From assembly GCA_963739135.1 (NCBI GenBank), contig CAVTZG010000013.1, positions 434,001 through 498,000 of the forward strand: DNA of 64,000 nucleotides, written 5' to 3'. This DNA comes from Palsa-504 sp963739135 (GTDB taxonomy: Bacteria; Actinomycetota; Actinomycetes; Streptosporangiales; Streptosporangiaceae). Position numbers and translations under genes: made by a program. Positions 27,222 to 35,322 of this stretch are shown here, in pieces. The notes below the pieces were generated by a model. The model worked only from the letters and a program-made list of their open reading frames with translations. It was not told the origin of the DNA and did not search any database. Numbering within the stretch: position 1 is the first letter of the stretch; the number at the start of each line of letters is the position of its first letter.

Positions 27222-28268
27222 TCACCTCACCGGGTCCTGTTCCGGTCCCGGCTCCCGCCGCGCCTCGATGTAGACGGTGCCGCCCGACCGCGCCGCCACC
27301 TCGACCGCCGTCGCCACCAGGGCGAGCGGGAGGACAGCCACGGCGGCGGCCAGGGCGTACAGGCGCAGGAGCGGGCTCTGGGCGTCCTGGCGCGCCTCGC
27401 CGCGACGGATGGCATCGTAGAGATCCGGATGCCCGGGGAGCTTGCCCACGAAGCCGTGGACCCACCCGAAGACGACCTGCCCGCCCCGCAGGTAGCTGAC
27501 CCGCTCGACCCGCAGCCCCAGGGACTCGATCTTGGCCAGCAGGGCTGGAGGGTTCAGGTGGACCAGATGGCGCGGCAGGTCGAGGGCCAGCCAGCGATCG
27601 CCGAAGAAGCGGGCCTGCAGGCTGGCCGCATTGGGTACGGCCACGACCAGCGTCCCGCCGCCAGACAGCAACGACGCGGCATGGCTCAGCGCCCGGCCCG
27701 GGCGGCGGAGGTGCTCGAGCGAATGCCAGAAGATGACCGCCGACCAGTTCCCGTCCACCTCCTCGACCTCGGCGTTGCGGATGTGCGGCCCGGACGCATG
27801 CGGCTCGAGACCGACCGCTTCACGCCCGTGCCGGACGAAGGCACGCACCAGGGTCCCGTCGCCCGCGCCGACGTCAAGCACCGGGCCCGGCGGCAGGATC
27901 TTGTGCAGCCGATCGGCCAGCGCCGAGCGCGTGCGGCTCAGCACCTTGTCGCCCAGGCCGGAGAACCGGCCCGACTCCGGGCGGTACCAGTCGGCGTAGG
28001 CCGCGCTCAGCTGCGCATCGCTCGGCCAGGGCGACGTGGTGGCCACGCCGCAGCGGGAACATTGCACCCGGCCGGTAAGACGGGCGTCGCCGCTGTCGAA
28101 CCGGTGCTCGCACCAGGCACACTCCACGGCAGGGGGCGCGAGGGTCCGCGCATACGCCACGGTGTTATTGGCGCGCCGCGGCGGACCGCTTCTGTCCAGC
28201 ACGTCCTCGGCACGGATCGCCGATGACCTAGGGTTCGACAACAGACCCATCCTCCTCGCGTTCGGCAC
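27222..28268 (-). CDS. Class I SAM-dependent methyltransferase with N-terminal zinc ribbon
   Basis: 348 residues. Residues about 50-75 contain two Cys pairs (CAWCEH and CSRCG), a zinc-ribbon-like module common in sugar-modifying methyltransferases. The SAM-binding motif I is VLDVGAGDGTLVRAF (about residue 150), with WHSLEHL and GGTLVVAVPN as later motifs. The C-terminus has a hydrophobic segment (ALAAAVAVLPLALVATAVEVAA, about 310-330) that may tether it to the membrane. It is divergent from rmlC and upstream of the two membrane-protein copies on the same strand. Probably methylates a sugar or glycolipid; the acceptor is unknown. Confidence 0.82.
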   Translation of the reverse strand: MPNARRMGLLSNPRSSAIRAEDVLDRSGPPRRANNTVAYARTLAPPAVECAWCEHRFDSGDARLTGRVQCSRCGVATTSPWPSDAQLSAAYADWYRPESGRFSGLGDKVLSRTRSALADRLHKILPPGPVLDVGAGDGTLVRAFVRHGREAVGLEPHASGPHIRNAEVEEVDGNWSAVIFWHSLEHLRRPGRALSHAASLLSGGGTLVVAVPNAASLQARFFGDRWLALDLPRHLVHLNPPALLAKIESLGLRVERVSYLRGGQVVFGWVHGFVGKLPGHPDLYDAIRRGEARQDAQSPLLRLYALAAAVAVLPLALVATAVEVAARSGGTVYIEARREPGPEQDPVR

Positions 28269-28409
28269 GGTCGAGGTGAAGCATAGCTGCGACGGGGCTT
28301 ACTGGCGCCCCGGACGCTCCGCTTGGCGCGCTGCTTACTTCCTGACCGCGATAGGGTGCGGCCACAGATCCCAGAGCCGACCCGCGATCGAAGCAGAAGA
28401 AGGAGTGAC

Positions 28410-29645
28410 ATGGAGCCGATCAGTATCGGCGGTGCCTGGACGTTCACCCCCGGCGTGCACCGGGATGACCGGGGTTACTTTCTGGAGTGGTTCCGGGCCG
28501 GGGAGCTGTCCGAGTCCCTCGGGTACTGGCCGGAGATAGCGCAGGCCAACTGCTCCGTATCACGCCGGGGCGTGATCCGCGGCATCCACTTCTCCGACGT
28601 CCCGCCTGGCCAGGCGAAGTATGTCAGCTGCGTTCAGGGTGCGATCCTGGACGTGGTGGTGGACATCAGGGTCGGCTCGCCCAGCTACGGGCGCTGGGAG
28701 GCGGTACGGCTGGACGACGAGAGCCGGCAGGCCCTGTTCATCTCCGAAGGGCTGGGGCATGCCTTCACCGCCCTCAGCGATCAGGCGACCGTCATCTACC
28801 TGTGCTCCACGCCGTACGCACCGGGACGCGAGCACGGCGTGAACCCCCTCGACCCGGCCGTCGGCATCCGGTGGCCGGCCGATGCCGAACCCGTGCTGTC
28901 CCCGAAGGACGCCGCCGCGCCCACGCTAGCGGAGGCGCGGGCCGCCCGGCTGCTGCCCGATTACCGGGAGTGCGAGGCTTACCTGGACCGGCTGCGCAAG
29001 CAGCGGGAAGGCTCGATCCAAGCGCTCTTATCCAGTGGCCGCAGCGGCTTGCCGCGCGGCCAGGATGCCGGGGAAGGCGCTGTGCAGCGCCGCCCGCCAA
29101 TCGCCGATCGGCGCGATGCCCGGGCCGGACCAGGCACCGTGACCCAGCACGCTGTACGCGGGCCGTTGCGCCGGCCGGGGAAAGGCGCTGCTCGGTACGG
29201 GCCGCACCCGGGACAGATCGGCACCGAGCAGGTCGAAGATCTCGCGGGCCAGCCCGAACCAGGTCGTCTGCCCGCCGCTAGTGGCGTGGTAGACGCCAGG
29301 TCGGGCCGCCGAGTGGACCAGCGCGATGATCTGCCGGGCCACGTCGGCGGTCCAGGTGGGCTGGCCGTGCTGGTCATCAACCACGTCGACCGTGGGCCGC
29401 TGGTCGGAGAGCCTGATCATCGTCTTGACGAAGTTTGGCCCGTGCGCCCCGTACAGCCACGCTGTCCTGACGACATAACCCGACCCGGGCAGGCGGCTGA
29501 GGACCTCACGCTCGCCGGCCAGCTTGGTACGCCCGTAGGCGGTCCGCGGCGCCGGGACGTCGTCCTCGGCGTACGGCCGGTCGGCATCCCCGGCGAAAAC
29601 GTAGTCGGTGGAGACCTGCACCAGGCGGGTCCCCGATCCACCTGA
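28410..29645 (+). CDS. rmlC: dTDP-4-dehydrorhamnose 3,5-epimerase, no stop at the expected end
   Basis: The cupin-fold RmlC domain covers about residues 1-203, ending CEAYLDRLRKQREG near 29018. HRDDRGYFLEWFR, SRRGVIRGIHF (catalytic His region), VVVDIRVGSPSYGRW and YLCSTPYAPGREHG are diagnostic. It catalyses the double epimerisation step of dTDP-L-rhamnose synthesis. ATG 28410 follows AGGAG. Oddly, no stop follows the domain. The frame stays open to 29645, antisense to rmlD, adding about 208 residues of unlikely composition. A single change (TCG to TAG) just after the domain would end it normally, so the tail may reflect a mutation or sequence error. Confidence 0.85.
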   Translation: MEPISIGGAWTFTPGVHRDDRGYFLEWFRAGELSESLGYWPEIAQANCSVSRRGVIRGIHFSDVPPGQAKYVSCVQGAILDVVVDIRVGSPSYGRWEAVRLDDESRQALFISEGLGHAFTALSDQATVIYLCSTPYAPGREHGVNPLDPAVGIRWPADAEPVLSPKDAAAPTLAEARAARLLPDYRECEAYLDRLRKQREGSIQALLSSGRSGLPRGQDAGEGAVQRRPPIADRRDARAGPGTVTQHAVRGPLRRPGKGAARYGPHPGQIGTEQVEDLAGQPEPGRLPAASGVVDARSGRRVDQRDDLPGHVGGPGGLAVLVINHVDRGPLVGEPDHRLDEVWPVRPVQPRCPDDITRPGQAAEDLTLAGQLGTPVGGPRRRDVVLGVRPVGIPGENVVGGDLHQAGPRST

Positions 29646-29921
29646 TCCTGCGCAGGCGGCGGCGAGGACGGCCGCCCCGCCCGCGTTGACAGCCAGCGCC
29701 TGCTCCTCGGACGCCTCGGCGTCGTCGACGGCGGTCCAGGCCGCGCAGTTGACCACCACATCCGGCCGGGCCGACGCGATCGCATCGGCCACCGCGTCGT
29801 CGTCGGTCACGTCCAGGCTGGCCCGGTCCATCCCGGATACGGGCTCGCCGCGGTCGGCCAGGGCAGCGACCAGGTCAGTGCCGAGCATGCCGCCGGCCCC
29901 GGTGACCAGCCACCGGGTCAC
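29028..29921 (-). CDS. rmlD: dTDP-4-dehydrorhamnose reductase
   Basis: 297 residues of the extended SDR type. Contains the NAD(P) motif WLVTGAGGMLGTDL at the N-terminus, NCAAWTAVDDAE (about residue 67), STDYVFAGD and the YGRTKLAGE catalytic Tyr-Lys pair (about residue 131). It reduces the 4-keto sugar to dTDP-L-rhamnose. The GTG at 29921 overlaps the rmlB stop (GTGA), so the pair is translationally coupled. Convergent with, and overlapped by, the run-on frame of rmlC. Confidence 0.9.
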   Translation of the reverse strand: MTRWLVTGAGGMLGTDLVAALADRGEPVSGMDRASLDVTDDDAVADAIASARPDVVVNCAAWTAVDDAEASEEQALAVNAGGAAVLAAACAGSGGSGTRLVQVSTDYVFAGDADRPYAEDDVPAPRTAYGRTKLAGEREVLSRLPGSGYVVRTAWLYGAHGPNFVKTMIRLSDQRPTVDVVDDQHGQPTWTADVARQIIALVHSAARPGVYHATSGGQTTWFGLAREIFDLLGADLSRVRPVPSSAFPRPAQRPAYSVLGHGAWSGPGIAPIGDWRAALHSAFPGILAARQAAAATG

Positions 29922-30928
29922 GAGACTGGCCCGGATGCGGCGGGCGCGGGTTCCGCGTCGCGCCGCTTGAGCGGCTCCCACCAGGCGCGGTGATCGGCAT
30001 ACCAGCGGACCGTGGCCTCAAGGCCCACACGGAACGGGACCCGCGGCGCGTACCCGAGAGCCCGCAGCGCGCTGTCGTCCAGGGAGTAGCGTCGGTCGTG
30101 TCCCTTGCGGTCAGGGACGCGGCTGACCATTTCCCATCCCGCGCCGCAGCACTCAAGGAGGGCGGCGGTCAGTTCCAGGTTGGTCAGCTCGGCGTCGCCG
30201 TTGATGTGATACGTCTGGCCTGGCTGACCGCGCTCCAGGACCAGCTGGATTCCCCGGCAGTGGTCATCAACGTGGATCCAGCCGCGGACGTTGCCGCCGT
30301 CACCGTACAGCGGCACCTGGTGCCCGTCGAGCAGGTTGGTCACGAACAGCGGGATGATCTTCTCCGGGTACTGGTAGGGGCCGTAGTTGTTGCAGCAACG
30401 CGTGATCCGCACGTCCAGCCCGTGGGTGCGGGCGTAGGCCCGGGCCAGCAGGTCGCCGCCGGCCTTGGCCGCCGAGTACGGCGAGTTCGGCTCCAGCGGC
30501 GCCTGCTCGGTCCATGAGCCCGATGCCACGCTCCCGTACACCTCGTCGGTGGAGACCTGCACCACCGGCCCGACCCCGGCCTCCAGGCACGCCTGCAGCA
30601 GCACCTGCACCCCGGCCACGTTGGTGGCGACGAACGGCGCCGCGCCGTGGATCGAACGGTCCACGTGCGTCTCCGCGGCGAAGTTGACCACGGCGTCGTG
30701 GCCGGGCACGAGCGAGCTCACCAGGGCGGCGTCGGCGATGTCGCCCCGGACGAACCGCAGCCGGGGGTTCGCGGAGACCGGATCCAGGTTGGCGAGGTTG
30801 CCCGCATAGGTCAGGTTGTCCAGGACGGTCACCGCGGCGTCCTCGTAGCCCGGGTAACCCCCCGAGAGCATCGTGCGCACGTAGTGCGAGGCGATGAATC
30901 CGGCCCCGCCTGTCACCAGGATTCTCAC
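29918..30928 (-). CDS. rmlB: dTDP-glucose 4,6-dehydratase
   Basis: 336 residues, extended SDR. Motifs are MRILVTGGAGFIASHYVR, NFAAETHVDRSI (about residue 83), the catalytic STDEVYGS (about residue 124), YSAAKAGGD (Tyr-Lys), the substrate-binding RCCNNYGPYQYPEKIIP and GDGGNVRGWIHVDDH. It catalyses the second step of dTDP-rhamnose synthesis. Lies between rmlA (14 bases upstream) and rmlD (overlapping) in a leftward operon. Confidence 0.93.
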   Translation of the reverse strand: MRILVTGGAGFIASHYVRTMLSGGYPGYEDAAVTVLDNLTYAGNLANLDPVSANPRLRFVRGDIADAALVSSLVPGHDAVVNFAAETHVDRSIHGAAPFVATNVAGVQVLLQACLEAGVGPVVQVSTDEVYGSVASGSWTEQAPLEPNSPYSAAKAGGDLLARAYARTHGLDVRITRCCNNYGPYQYPEKIIPLFVTNLLDGHQVPLYGDGGNVRGWIHVDDHCRGIQLVLERGQPGQTYHINGDAELTNLELTAALLECCGAGWEMVSRVPDRKGHDRRYSLDDSALRALGYAPRVPFRVGLEATVRWYADHRAWWEPLKRRDAEPAPAASGPVS

Positions 30929-30941
30929 GCGTCCTCCGCGG

Positions 30942-32009
30942 TTATGAGCTGATCTGGACCTTGCTGTGGTCCCCGAGCACCAGGCGGTGCGCCTGGCACA
31001 CCCGGGGGGCGGGGGTTACCTCGACATCGTGCCCGATCAGGGAGGCCTCGATCCGGCGTACGCCCTGGATCGAGGTCCGTTCCAGGATGATGGAGTACTC
31101 AATCTCGCTGTCGGCGATCGCGCAGTCGGCCGCCACCGAGGTGAACGGGCCGATGTAGGAGCCGGTTACCTCGGTGCCGGCGCCGATGATCACCGGTCCG
31201 ACGATCCGCGACCCGCTCACCCTGGCGCCGGCCTCGATGACCACCCGGCCGATCAGCTCGCTCGCCTCGTCCACCTCGCCGGCTACCGCCCGCTCGGCGC
31301 CTTCCAGCACCATCCGGTTGACCTCGAGCATGTCCGCGACATTGCCGGTGTCCTTCCAGTACCCCGAGATGACCGTGGAGGTGACCTTGCGGCCGCTGCG
31401 CACGAGCCACGCAATCGCCTCGGTGATCTCCAGCTCGCCGCGCCCTGACGGGGCCAGCTGATCGACTGCTTCGTGTACCGCGGGCGTGAACAGGTACACC
31501 CCGACCAGCGCCAGGTCGCTCTTGGGCCGCTCCGGCTTCTCCTCCAGCCCGATGAGCTGGCCCTCGCCATCGAGCTCGGCCACCCCGAACTGGCTTGGGT
31601 TCGCCACCGGGGTCAGCATGATATGCGCATCGGGCCGGGACCCCCGGAACTCCTCCACCAGCGCGGTGATACCGCCCACGATGAAGTTGTCGCCCAGGTA
31701 CATCACGAAGTCGTCGTCCCCGAGGAACTCCCTGGCCACCAGGACCGCGTGCGCCAGGCCCAGCGGCGCCGACTGCCGGATGTAGGTCACCCGCAGCCCG
31801 AACGCCTCGCCCGAGCCGACCGCCGCACGGATCGCCGGCTCTGTATCACCGACTACGATCCCCACCTCGGTGATGCCGGCTTCGCGGATCGCCTCCAGGC
31901 CGTAGAACAGCACCGGCTTGTTCGCCACGGGGACCAGCTGCTTGGCCGAGGTGTGAGTGATCGGCCGCAGCCGCGTACCCGATCCTCCGGCTAGAACGAG
32001 AGCTTTCAC
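30942..32009 (-). CDS. rmlA: Glucose-1-phosphate thymidylyltransferase, long form
   Basis: 355 residues from GTG 32009. The nucleotidyltransferase domain (about residues 1-240) has LVLAGGSGTRLRPITH, the Lys-containing QLVPVANKP and YLGDNFIVGG. The remaining about 110 residues form a left-handed beta-helix of hexapeptide-like turns (SELIGRVVIEAGARVSGS, GPVIIGAGTEVTGS), as in the long-form enzymes of actinobacteria. Makes dTDP-glucose from glucose-1-phosphate. First gene of the leftward rmlA-rmlB-rmlD operon. Confidence 0.92.
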   Translation of the reverse strand: MKALVLAGGSGTRLRPITHTSAKQLVPVANKPVLFYGLEAIREAGITEVGIVVGDTEPAIRAAVGSGEAFGLRVTYIRQSAPLGLAHAVLVAREFLGDDDFVMYLGDNFIVGGITALVEEFRGSRPDAHIMLTPVANPSQFGVAELDGEGQLIGLEEKPERPKSDLALVGVYLFTPAVHEAVDQLAPSGRGELEITEAIAWLVRSGRKVTSTVISGYWKDTGNVADMLEVNRMVLEGAERAVAGEVDEASELIGRVVIEAGARVSGSRIVGPVIIGAGTEVTGSYIGPFTSVAADCAIADSEIEYSIILERTSIQGVRRIEASLIGHDVEVTPAPRVCQAHRLVLGDHSKVQISS

Positions 32010-32035
32010 GGTCCGGAAGCTTATCGCGGCTCTCG

Positions 32036-32533
32036 CTACGGCTTGGTCAGCACCACGAGGACTAGGCCTGATACCACCATGACCGAGCCCACCCAGGTCA
32101 GCACGTTGGCCCGCTCGTGCAGCACGAGGATGCTCGCGAGCAGGATGACGAGATAGCCGACGGCGTTGAACGGGTAGGCCACGCTCAGCGGCACCTTGGA
32201 CAGCGCCGCCAGCCAGGCGATCGCGGAAACGCCGAACACGACCAGCCCGAGCAGCACCCACGGGGACGTGGCCGCGCGCAGGGCCAGCGAGCCGCCGGAA
32301 TCGGCGGCGCGGGCCGAAGCGATCTGCATGCCGTGTTTGAGCATCACCTGTCCGGTGGCCGCCGTGACGACAGCGAACAGCACGAGCCCGAGGCTTGCAA
32401 CGCTCAAGTGACGCCTCCCTGATGTTCCTTTATCCTCAGGACGGCCCGGTGGGCGGACTTGCGGTGCCTGCTCCGGGTCGTCCGGCCGCGTATCCCGGCG
32501 CAGCGGGGCATCCGCGTCAGATGTCTTCGACAT
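32036..32533 (-). CDS. Small EamA/SMR-like membrane transporter (possible lipid-linked sugar flippase)
   Basis: A 165-residue protein. A charged N-terminal 40 residues precede four transmembrane helices (about residues 45-65, 85-105, 115-135 and 142-163), with the SMR-like stretch LSKVPLSVAYPFNAVGYLVILLA. ArnE/ArnF-type proteins of this fold flip undecaprenyl-phosphate sugars. Its gene overlaps the end of the GT2 gene by 17 bases, and such a pairing of polyprenyl-phosphate glycosyltransferase and small flippase is established elsewhere. The flippase role here is inferred from context. Confidence 0.75.
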   Translation of the reverse strand: MSKTSDADAPLRRDTRPDDPEQAPQVRPPGRPEDKGTSGRRHLSVASLGLVLFAVVTAATGQVMLKHGMQIASARAADSGGSLALRAATSPWVLLGLVVFGVSAIAWLAALSKVPLSVAYPFNAVGYLVILLASILVLHERANVLTWVGSVMVVSGLVLVVLTKP

Positions 32534-33482
32534 TCGCCGTTCCTCGATCGACTACCTGGCGGCCATGACAGGCCAGCCGAAGTCTACGCCCGGTCCGCCC
32601 GGACGGTGGCCAGTCTTGCCCGGTGCAGGCCCCGCCGCGCCGGGGTGGCGCTACCTGTCGGCGCGAGCCGACTCGCTGACCGTGGCCGCCGGATCGGCCG
32701 CCGGTTCGGCCGTGCCCGGGCAGGCCACCTGCCGCGGCGGTGTCGAAGTCGAGATACGGGTAGCCGCGGAGCCCGTGCTTGTGCAGCCGGTACTGCCCGC
32801 ACGTGCGCAGCACGCCGAGGCCGTAGCGGATGCTCCGGCGCAGGTTGATCGAGGACGAATCGGTCTCGTAGCGAGTCGGGCAGGACACCTCGCCGATCCT
32901 CGCGCCGGCGGCAACGGCCTGCGCGATGATCTGGTTGTCGAAGACGAAGTCGTCGGAGTTGCGTTCGAAGGGCAGGTCGGCGAGCAGCGTGCTGCTGAAG
33001 GCGCGCAGGCCGGTGTGGTATTCCGACAGCTTCTGCTGGAGGAATTCGTTCTCCACGAAGGTCAGGAAGCGGTTGGCGACGTACTTGTAGCGGGGCATGC
33101 CGCGGGCGACCGAGTTCTGAGCCAGGATGCGCGAGCCGAGAACCAGGTCGTACTCGCCGTAGGCGATCATCGACGCCATCGCCGGGACGAGCAGCGGCGA
33201 GTACTGGTAGTCCGGATGCACCATGACGATGATGTCCGCGCCGAGCTCGAGTACCCGCCGGTAGCAGGTCTTCTGGTTTCCGCCGTAGCCCAGGTTCTTC
33301 TCGTGGCGGATCGGCTCCAGGCCGAGCTCACGCGCCACGCTGACCGTCTGGTCGGTGCTCGCGTCGTCGACGAGGACGATCTCGTCGATGACCGATTCGT
33401 CAAGCTCGGCTACAGTGCGCGCCAGCGTGGCTGCCGCATTATAAGCGGGCAGCACTACGCCGATCCGGTGGCCATTGATCAT
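32517..33482 (-). CDS. Family 2 glycosyltransferase (polyprenyl-phosphate sugar synthase/DPM1-like)
   Basis: 321 residues. The GT-A domain occupies about residues 5-230, with VVLPAYNAAATL, EIVLVDDASTDQT, GYGGNQKTCY, the metal-binding-like VMVHPDYQYSP and SEYHTGLRAFS. After about residue 255 the sequence is low-complexity and arginine/glycine-rich, with no membrane helices, so the C-terminus may be degenerate or out of its ancestral frame. Such enzymes load a sugar on polyprenyl phosphate for GT-C transferases. Overlaps the small transporter gene. Confidence 0.82.
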   Translation of the reverse strand: MINGHRIGVVLPAYNAAATLARTVAELDESVIDEIVLVDDASTDQTVSVARELGLEPIRHEKNLGYGGNQKTCYRRVLELGADIIVMVHPDYQYSPLLVPAMASMIAYGEYDLVLGSRILAQNSVARGMPRYKYVANRFLTFVENEFLQQKLSEYHTGLRAFSSTLLADLPFERNSDDFVFDNQIIAQAVAAGARIGEVSCPTRYETDSSSINLRRSIRYGLGVLRTCGQYRLHKHGLRGYPYLDFDTAAAGGLPGHGRTGGRSGGHGQRVGSRRQVAPPRRGGACTGQDWPPSGRTGRRLRLACHGRQVVDRGTANVEDI

Positions 33483-33530
33483 TGCGCTAGTTTACGGAAC
33501 CTCGGCAGCGGATGTCGGCTAATGCTGAGG

Positions 33531-35254
33531 TCACGGTATGTCGCCCGGCGAGGATGACGGCCGCGAGCCCAGGTCGGCAAGCAGGTTGTGGTTCCAGACC
33601 AGGATCGTGAACGTCTCGTAGTGGTACGTGTGCGCCGGGGGCCCGGCCAGCGCGAGGTAGTCGCGGCGGGGGACGAGGGATACGCCCGGACGCCCCGGGT
33701 TGTCGGCACTGTTCATCACGACGAAGTTGGCGTAGTTCGAGTGCGGATCGTACCAGGACGCCTCCGACTCGTAGGCGCGAGCGACGGCGCCACGGGAGTT
33801 CCAGGAGGCCGTCCTGACCGCGACCCGGCCTCCGCTGTCGAGCGTGATGAGGTTCGCCTCGGTGTAGGTGCCGAGCCCGTAACTGAGGTGGTGCGCCTCG
33901 AGCCAGGCGACGACCGGGTACTCGCTGTCGTTGACCTGGGCCTGCGCGGCTCCGTACCCGAGGGACAGCGCGTAGCAGGCCAGCACGCCCGCTAGCACCG
34001 GCCGCAGCCATGCCCGGTCCAGGGACTGGGCCAGCAGGCGGCCCGCCAGGACCGCGCCGAACGGCAGCACGGCCAGAATCTCCCTGGTGTCGAACCAGGT
34101 GGCGGGCTCGACGCTGACCACGTAGGCGGCTACGTTGACCACGATCCCCGTGGCCAGCACCGGGACGATCAAGTCGGCGGAGAAGAAGCGCCGGAACGCC
34201 CGCAAGAAAGCCCACAGCGCCAGGGCCAGGCCGGCTAGGTGCACCACGGCAATGGCGACTGGAAGGCCAGACGACAGCCCCAGGAAGTCGGCACCGTACA
34301 TGACGACGATCCCGCCCAGGCTCAGGCTGATGTGGGAAGGGAGCGAGGCCAGGGCCGCATGCTGCGTGGGCAGCCGGAGCCCGACGTACCCACCCAGATG
34401 CTCGATCACGCGGATGGCGACCTCGGACGCGCCGAACGAGACGATCCCCGCCGCGACGAGGGACAGCTCGAAGCGCTGCGAGGCCAGCGGCTGGCCGTCG
34501 TGCGCGCACGCCCAGTAGGCGCGCAGGCCGCACACGATAACCAGCGGGATGGCCGCATCCAGCACCGCGACCCGGTCGGCGACGATGACCCAGGCCAGCA
34601 TCGCCGTGACGGCGACGGGGACGTACCAGCGTCCCCGCGCGGGGGGGACAGGGGGGTCGTCCCCCCGGGCGAGAACTGCGCGCGGTCGATCACGATGAAG
34701 ATGACCAGCAGCGGGACCTGGGTGCCGAGGTGGTCCGGCTGCAGGATCAGCAGGTGAACGCCGTGGCCGAGCTGCGGGGCGAGCAGGATGCCGGACGCTA
34801 TCAGCGCCCGCAGTACGCCCTCGCGCCCGGTGGCCCGCCCCTTGGCCAGCAGGCCGGCCAGCAGCACCAGGAGGGTATAGCTCACCGCGGCCGACACGTG
34901 CACCACGCCGGCGCCGAGGCCCTTGACGAGCTCGACCAGCATGTACTCGGGTATCTCGGTGGTGTAGTACGACACGTCCCCGACGGTCCAGCCGTGCAGC
35001 AGCAAGTTGCCGTGCAGCATGTCCCACGCCTGCAGTGCCTGGTCCGAGGCATCGGAGTTGTCCGGGACGGTGCCTGACAGCCTCAGGTAGAGCAGGAACA
35101 AGATGAGGGCTGCCCCCGCCAGGGCGGCGGGCCACGCCCACCGGGCCGACGGCGCGCGCCCCGGGTCCCGCGTCGCATGCCTGCCGGACCGGATGCTGAC
35201 CTGCGTGCCCTGAGCGGGAATCTCGTCTGCCGCGTTGGCGAAGCCCTCGACCAC
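33531..35254 (-). pseudogene. Family-1 polytopic membrane protein, copy C, frame broken by a G6/C6 repeat
   Basis: The N-terminal 200 residues read from ATG 35254: GTVPDNSDASDQALQAWDMLHGN, VGDVSYYTTEIPEYM, LQPDHLGTQVPLLVIFIVIDRAQF. At about 34680-34630 the frame enters a GC-rich repeat (SPGGTTPLSPP). The rest of the protein is found in another frame from RWYVPVAVTAMLAW to a stop at 33531, including FDTREILAVLPFGAVLAG, HHLSYGLGTYTEANL and HTYHYETFTILVWNHNLL. Copies B and D run straight across this point, so the repeat is a true insertion of length not divisible by three. Without it the protein would be about 560 residues. Confidence 0.8.
34630..34680. repeat. G6/C6 palindromic repeat disrupting the copy C gene
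   Basis: Core GGGGGGTCGTCCCCCCGGG at 34651-34669, followed by CGAGAACTGCG and preceded by another G7 run. Core and right flank match the copy at 56.65 kb (GGGGGGTCGTCCCCCCGGG then AAAGCACTGCG). Position coincides with the frame break in the surrounding gene. Confidence 0.85.
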
Positions 35255-35322
35255 GAAGTGACATTAGCAAAGTCCGCGCGGCGATGAGCTCGCCTCAGGC
35301 CAGGCCGGCTGGGGCGTCGGCC

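Noticed and set aside
29030..29645. Treating the rmlC extension as a second functional domain
   Set aside because: It is exactly antisense to conserved rmlD codons and has no recognisable fold or hydrophobic pattern; better explained by a missing stop.
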